From positions 1-10,660 of the forward strand of contig JALNVI010000083.1 of NCBI GenBank assembly GCA_023231425.1: a stretch of 10,660 bases of DNA, in the 5' to 3' direction. The position numbers and the translations under genes were made by a program. The notes below the pieces were generated by a model. It saw nothing but the letters and a program-made list of their open reading frames with translations. It was not told the DNA's origin and did not search any database. Origin of the DNA: Desulforhopalus sp. GTDB lineage: Bacteria; Desulfobacterota; Desulfobulbia; Desulfobulbales; Desulfocapsaceae. Below, piece by piece: positions 5,461 to 10,660 of the stretch; the first letter of the stretch is position 1, and every line of letters starts with the position of its first letter.

Positions 5461-8400
5461 TTATTGAATCCTGACCCGCTTGTTGTCTCGAATCGCTTTG
5501 GTGATGGCTTCTTTCATGGTGTGCAGGAATCCATCCACATCCTCTTCCGTTTCCAGATAGGTTTTGGCAGAGAGGGTGGCAGGATGTATCGTTTTGACTT
5601 CTTTCTTCGCTGGTTTGGGAGTAATCGGATCTTGCGCATTTTCAATACGTTCAACAGCCGTTTCGTATATTTCTTCGATTCCAGCAGTGGTGTAGACAAT
5701 GTTTGGAATACTTCCATCCTTTTGGCGGCTCTTCCTCGACTCCTGCAGGTCAAACAAAGCCTTGTTCCTTAAATCCGCAGAAGCATTGGCAGCATCCAGC
5801 AGTTCACCAACTTGAGCGATTTTCTTGTCGACAGCAGACAATGCCTTCTCCCGGGCATCCTGAACCAGCGTGTCATTCACCGTCTTTACAACGGTAACAA
5901 GAGTGTTGACCTCATGGAGCATTCCGTATGGGCGGGGAGAGGCAAGGATCTCCTCAAGCCGTGCGAGGGCACCGGCGGCACTGGCGTCTTTGGCAAGGGC
6001 CGCCTTGTTGGGCGCATACTCCGCAAGGGCCTTCCGGAGTACTTCCCAGATGTTGATCTGGCTGGTGTAAAAACCGGTCAGATCATTGAGATCTTCCGCG
6101 ACATCAAGCAGGTCATCCTTTTTGGCATTAAAGGATTTGATACATTCAAAGGTGTCGCTGATGGCCAGAAGTGAGCGGATGCAGGCAAGACAGGCAGCGA
6201 TTTCACTGTTGCCCGGATAGTTTCCGGTATCTGCCAGGGTTTTGTATTTCTCCAGATCGTTCAGCCATCCTGTCAGATTTTTACGGAGGAAGGCAGTGAG
6301 TTTGTCCGCACCTTCAGAGCAGATCGTCCCGAACAACTCCTTCCCCAGGTTTCTGGCGTTTTTTAATGCCTCCGGGTTAGGGACCTTTCGCTTGATTATT
6401 TGCACATTTTTCCACTGGGAGGATTTGGAAAGAGTTGCGAAGGCATCTTTTGCCTGGGTTTTCACCTTGTCAATCAGCAGATGGATAAGACCTCCGGTGA
6501 ATATCTTTGCCACCAGCAGAACAATCTCCCCTTCCGGCCAACCGTAGGGTCGGCGGGCAAAATGGTCGATCAGTTCATTGAGCAACACCGGGTGATTGTT
6601 CTCTATCTTTAACTCGATGTACATCCTGATCTCTTTGATATCTGTCGTTTCTCCCTGAGCAAACTCAAGTTCCAACTGTCTCCGCCCCAATTCATCGGCG
6701 AGGAGAACAGCCTTTACTTCTTTCAGGGGTTCAGCGTGAAGCAGTTGAAGGTAACTGAATTTCCTGAACACATTCAGAACAACGTAATTCAACCCTTCAT
6801 CAACAGCAGCTGTGCTCTTTGCAGCTTTGATATCGAGAGCATTACCCAGGGCGTAATAATCAGCTTTTTGCACAAGATCATCAAGCAGGGAAAATAACCT
6901 GTTCTTTCGTTGGCGGTTCTCTGTTGCCCGATCGCTCAATATTGTTTTTTGGATGTCAGAGGCTGCCGCATCGCTTTTGAGCTTGATAAACTTATCTGTC
7001 TGCAGATATGTCCGCAGTTCCGTTTCCAGTTCCTTACTGTCCGGCAATTTGATCAGCAGACAACCTTCCCGTTCTGAAACATGGAAAATGCACTTTGGTG
7101 TTTCGTACATTGAATATTGATCATGAAACGGGGTGATAAACTCAAGAGACACATCCTCGCTGCCGCTGCCACCACACAGATGCTCGTCACAAATGCGGTT
7201 GAAGGGGTAGTCCCTGTGAAAGTCAACATACTTGTGTTTGGTTTTCCCTTTCAGGATATCATCAAAAAGGATGTCACCGAGCAGCCTGTTTTCTTCTGCC
7301 GCCGAGATATCGACATTTTTTATTTCCCTGGATATCTCCCGCTCCTCGTTGGTGAGAAAGAAGAAGAGATCTCCACTGCGGTTTATGAGGTTTTCACGCT
7401 CCAGACGCTGCAGGGCTGCCTCTATATTCCGCTTGAGGGTTATGCGGTCGGCATCCACCTGGTCAATACAGAGGGTTACCAGATTTTCGATATTCGGCTT
7501 AATGCTGTCCACATAGCGAATGAGAAAGAGGGCCTGCAGAAGTTGAATGTCAAAGGGGGGTTGCAGTCCGCTATTGCCCTTCGCCTGGTCAATGGACAGT
7601 TTGACCGCCGTATCGAGAAAGCTCTCAATGCAGGGAAAGAACTCATACAGCGGTACCAGAACGCCAATTTCCTTCTCTGATACTTTTTTCGCCGCCGACT
7701 GGAAGGCATCAAGCATTGACCGCTCTCCCCGGGCCAGGTGCAGACCGGTGGCTCCCGCCTTGCGGATTGATTCAAATATCTTCTGGACCAGCTGGAAGTG
7801 ATAGGGCACAAAAGGGTAGTTTGCGGCAAAGTCTCTGCCATCGACATAGTTTCTCTGTGTGGCACTATCGCTTGTAAAGCTCAGCTGGTTTTTCAGGATA
7901 TCGCCCTTGGACGTGAAAAGTGTTTCCAGCGTGTGCCTGGCAATATCCACCTTTTCAAGCAGCCGGGCTCTGATTACTTCAGCCACATCGGAACTGGAAA
8001 GAGAGAGTCTGGTGTAGAACCGGCCCTGGATCTTGGAAAAGTCATTGGCTTTTGCTCCTTTAATATCTCCAAGTACGGCGTCGATATCCTCCTGTGAAGT
8101 GACGATCACCCAGGCCCTGCCATTGCAGAGTCGGCCAAGATCCTCTACGACGGTTTGGAGGTTGAGCATGAGGTGGGTGTCTTTGCCAATGAACTGCCCC
8201 ATCTCATCTATGAGAAAGACAAGTCGGCTCTTCGGCCCTTTACTGTCCAGATATTCCCGAACCCGGCTGGCAAATCCTTCCACGGTCAGGCTTGTTTCGT
8301 CTTCGGCCTTATCAAGCCATTTCTCCACGGCCTGTTGACTCATGCCCAGCGATTCATTGAGGGCTTTGCTGATTTCATCGGCATAGAAGTGGCAGGAGTC

Positions 8401-9021
8401 CCGCTGATCTGCCCAGGCATCTCCTCCTGAGGCATCCTTGAAGGAATCACAGAAGATCTCATACGTGCCTTTTTGTATCAGATGTCGTTCAAGTTCGGCG
8501 ATATGGGGATGCTGGCTGCATAATCCCTGCAGCTCGTTGAAAACCCTCCAGAGCACCAGAAGGATGGCTGCGCGGCCTTCGGAGGCATCGGCCCGGCTGT
8601 CGATATTGAAGAGGACAACATCGGTGCTGTTTTGGGCGACTCGCTTGAAATCAGCCAGCAGCATGGGATCTTGTATCTTATCTGTGAAAAAGTCGATTGC
8701 CTTCCTGGTGTTGCCTGTGCCAGGCTCTTGAACGCTTCTGTTTTCAAGCAGGTAGGAGAGTATTTTCACAAAATGAGATTTCCCTGAACCAAAAAAGCCC
8801 GATATCCAGACACCCATTCTGCTGGTGACATTTGGGTCTGTCACGTTGTCTATGGCGGAGAGATATGCCCGGAAAAGCTTCCTGAAGTGCTGGTCCAGTT
8901 CCCTGGTCACGACATATTCTTCCAGTTCCTGCCAGACAATATCATCGTCCTGCTGCTCCGCCTTGACTACCCCGTTAATTGGTCTGGCAATATTTTTTGA
9001 GAAAATATCGGATATCAGCAT
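5461..9021 (-). CDS. brxC: BREX-1 P-loop ATPase BrxC
   Basis: A large ATPase of 1186 aa, usual size for BrxC, essential in type 1 BREX and thought to power or scaffold the complex. From the chosen start it opens MLISDIFSKNIARPINGVVK, the family's standard beginning. GFFGSGKS (75-82) is the Walker A motif, LVFLIDE (about 267-273) the Walker B with DE at 272-273, WVIVTSQEDID (304-314) follows as a sensor-like strand, and RFYTRLSLSS (334-343) offers candidate arginine fingers. The rest is long and mostly helical, and it ends in KRVRIQ as in homologues. The ATG at 9021 is chosen over a start 27 codons earlier because of the family N-terminus and the Shine-Dalgarno AGGGAGAGG (9028-9036), 6 nt upstream. 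Unlike most BREX operons, it is separated from brxB by about 600 bp of repeat. Confidence 0.96.
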   Translation of the reverse strand: MLISDIFSKNIARPINGVVKAEQQDDDIVWQELEEYVVTRELDQHFRKLFRAYLSAIDNVTDPNVTSRMGVWISGFFGSGKSHFVKILSYLLENRSVQEPGTGNTRKAIDFFTDKIQDPMLLADFKRVAQNSTDVVLFNIDSRADASEGRAAILLVLWRVFNELQGLCSQHPHIAELERHLIQKGTYEIFCDSFKDASGGDAWADQRDSCHFYADEISKALNESLGMSQQAVEKWLDKAEDETSLTVEGFASRVREYLDSKGPKSRLVFLIDEMGQFIGKDTHLMLNLQTVVEDLGRLCNGRAWVIVTSQEDIDAVLGDIKGAKANDFSKIQGRFYTRLSLSSSDVAEVIRARLLEKVDIARHTLETLFTSKGDILKNQLSFTSDSATQRNYVDGRDFAANYPFVPYHFQLVQKIFESIRKAGATGLHLARGERSMLDAFQSAAKKVSEKEIGVLVPLYEFFPCIESFLDTAVKLSIDQAKGNSGLQPPFDIQLLQALFLIRYVDSIKPNIENLVTLCIDQVDADRITLKRNIEAALQRLERENLINRSGDLFFFLTNEEREISREIKNVDISAAEENRLLGDILFDDILKGKTKHKYVDFHRDYPFNRICDEHLCGGSGSEDVSLEFITPFHDQYSMYETPKCIFHVSEREGCLLIKLPDSKELETELRTYLQTDKFIKLKSDAAASDIQKTILSDRATENRQRKNRLFSLLDDLVQKADYYALGNALDIKAAKSTAAVDEGLNYVVLNVFRKFSYLQLLHAEPLKEVKAVLLADELGRRQLELEFAQGETTDIKEIRMYIELKIENNHPVLLNELIDHFARRPYGWPEGEIVLLVAKIFTGGLIHLLIDKVKTQAKDAFATLSKSSQWKNVQIIKRKVPNPEALKNARNLGKELFGTICSEGADKLTAFLRKNLTGWLNDLEKYKTLADTGNYPGNSEIAACLACIRSLLAISDTFECIKSFNAKKDDLLDVAEDLNDLTGFYTSQINIWEVLRKALAEYAPNKAALAKDASAAGALARLEEILASPRPYGMLHEVNTLVTVVKTVNDTLVQDAREKALSAVDKKIAQVGELLDAANASADLRNKALFDLQESRKSRQKDGSIPNIVYTTAGIEEIYETAVERIENAQDPITPKPAKKEVKTIHPATLSAKTYLETEEDVDGFLHTMKEAITKAIRDNKRVRIQ

Positions 9022-9121
9022 GTCATTCCTCTCCCTGTTCACGCAGGTAAATTGATAGAGTAACTGCAGTTCCCCTTTGCGGGGTGTGTTGAAGGGTTGC
9101 AAAACGCTTATGATACAAGGA

Positions 9122-9626
<505 letters not shown>

Positions 9627-9627
<1 letters not shown>

Positions 9628-10214
9628 CACGGTACAAGCTGGAACGCCCTGTAGTAATTACTCTCTTCCAGAAGTCCGAAGAGCTTCATTCCCGCGCCGG
9701 TGTATTTCCCGGGAAAAAACAAGACCACCGGCGTTTTTTCTATCAGCGGGTGTAAATTATTGAGCAGATTATGGCTCCTCAGCATGGGCCAGGCACTGCC
9801 TGCTCCTGAGATCAGGATAAGGTCGTGGTTGTCAGAATCTGCCTTCGCTGTGAAAATCCTGGCAATTTTCTTTGCATCAAGCGGTCCTTTGAGAGCCTTT
9901 GCCAGAGCCGGGTCACCCTTCTCCTTCTGCATGGCAATTGCCTTATCAAGGAATTTCGCCTCGGTGAGATACTCAATGATCAAGGTAAATAAATTGATAT
10001 GTTTGACTCTGACCCCAGCCTTTTTCTTACCGATATGCTTGAGGATAACCTCAATATAGTCTCGAACCTCAAGTTCATTTTCCGGGGGATAATCAAAGAT
10101 GTAAAAGCCTATCTCGTTGCCCAGTCCCTGATTATTCAAGAGCTCATCAGATGTCAGACGGGGAATAATTTTGTTGAGCCGATCCTGAATATTGCCAATC
10201 ATATCTTCTCTCAT
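9627..10214 (-). CDS. brxB: BREX-1 protein BrxB (DUF1788)
   Basis: A 195-aa protein of the DUF1788 family, a small core component of type 1 BREX whose biochemical role is not settled. Family signatures visible are NEIGFYIFDYPPENELEVR (33-51), LILISGAGSAWPMLRSHNLL (132-151), PVVLFFPGKYTG (162-173) and the ending NYYRAFQLVP (186-195). The ATG at 10214 is preferred because it overlaps the brxA stop as ATGA with a GGA-type ribosome site about 9 nt upstream; a GTG six codons earlier (10232) is also possible. The stop codon (9629-9627) coincides with the tip of the inverted-repeat element, but the natural C-terminus is kept. Confidence 0.93.
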
Positions 10215-10660
10215 TTTGTACATTCCATGCACCGCAGGATATGATCCTCTGAATTTTTTACCAGATAATCCACCACTTCGGGGACCAGCGAGACCGGTTG
10301 CAGGTTCCGCTTCTTCGTAGTGTCAATATATCCCGCCTCGGCAAGCATGCGAAAAATTACCTGCCGGAGCTTTGTGGTTGTTTTTGTTGTCCACGCCCCC
10401 ACAGCCGGATCTATCAAGGCGCACGTTTCTAAAAAATCCTGCCAGTCTCTGGACGAAAGCACAGGATTGAACGTCAGCCAGTGTTGTCGGCAGACGTTAT
10501 CCATAAAGTCACTCAGCAAACGACTCTGCTTCACTGCTGAAGCAAGGAGGGCCTGAGTGGCGACCTCTGCATTCCCCTCTTTGACCAGGGCCCAGTGTTC
10601 CGGCGTCATGCGCTGCAGTCGATTTCTAATCAAAACAGCCTGCCGTTGTGCAGAAGAAGG
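10211..10660 (-). CDS. brxA: BREX-1 protein BrxA (DUF1819), 5' end off the window
   Basis: The C-terminal 149 residues of a DUF1819 protein; homologues have about 200 residues, so roughly 50 are missing beyond the right edge. The frame stays open to 10660. An in-frame TTG at 10633 is not taken as the start because upstream codons (PSSAQRQAVL) continue the family pattern. Recognisable parts are RNRLQRMTPEHWALVKEG, SDFMDNVCRQHW, WQDFLETCALIDPAVGAWT, LRQVIFRMLAEAGYID and the tail VVDYLVKNSEDHILRCM. BrxA is a small DNA-binding-type, winged-helix-like protein and the usual first gene of the operon. It overlaps brxB by 4 nt (ATGA), so both are translated together; the operon promoter lies outside the window. 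Confidence 0.9.
   Translation of the reverse strand, partial: PSSAQRQAVLIRNRLQRMTPEHWALVKEGNAEVATQALLASAVKQSRLLSDFMDNVCRQHWLTFNPVLSSRDWQDFLETCALIDPAVGAWTTKTTTKLRQVIFRMLAEAGYIDTTKKRNLQPVSLVPEVVDYLVKNSEDHILRCMECTK

Noticed and set aside
7117..7680. Plus-strand open frame of 187 codons inside brxC
   Set aside because: Antisense shadow of brxC; no ribosome site or recognisable domain.
9072..9084. Hairpin CCCC-TTTGC-GGGG as a terminator upstream of brxC
   Set aside because: Four-bp stem with no T-tract on either strand.
9022..9102. Longer start for brxC adding 27 residues
   Set aside because: The added residues do not fit the family N-terminus and the strong ribosome site sits just before 9021.

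Overview
The window carries the front half of a type 1 BREX phage-defence operon, all on the minus strand. Reading right to left: brxA (5' end off the right edge), brxB, brxC and a full-length pglX. The usual last two genes, pglZ and brxL, do not follow pglX. In their place lies a small accessory patch of about 1.9 kb with a hicAB toxin-antitoxin pair, an orphan gene with its own operator array, and the fragment of an IS30-type transposase that runs off the left edge. The host is a Gram-negative-like bacterium of middling GC. The GCGAAGAAC-type repeats remind me of Desulfobacterota and other environmental genomes, but this is a weak guess from style alone.

Layout. 1-213: IS30-family transposase fragment (minus). 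188-262 and 1015-1089: two imperfect hairpins with features of integron attC sites. 285-839: a 184-aa unknown protein with a ribbon-helix-helix/SeqA-N-like start, a near-ideal Shine-Dalgarno, a sigma70-like promoter and three AGTACT palindromes around that promoter. 1144-1766: hicA and hicB with a promoter and repeated motifs just upstream. 1898-1941: a broken piece of a repeat family that touches the stop codon of pglX. 1942-5442: pglX. 5461-9021: brxC. 9122-9627: a 0.5-kb inverted-repeat element of the same repeat family, wedged between brxB and brxC and touching the brxB stop codon. 9627-10214: brxB. 10211-10660: brxA.

How the parts fit. BrxA, BrxB, BrxC and PglX belong to one defence machine: PglX is the adenine methyltransferase that marks self DNA, and BrxC is the large ATPase. 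The brxA/brxB ATGA overlap and the 18-bp brxC/pglX gap show tight coupling, which the brxB-brxC interval breaks with the repeat element. The same 32-bp repeat core occurs exactly after pglX but is cut off sharply at 1897/1898, where unrelated sequence starts. The simplest reading is that the operon once continued and was cut there by a rearrangement, leaving a system without pglZ/brxL at this site. It is equally possible that those genes lie elsewhere. Nothing here proves a wholly new system. The most unusual points are the interrupted and apparently truncated BREX operon, the repeat element at gene 3' ends, and the possible cassette-like patch replacing the operon's end.
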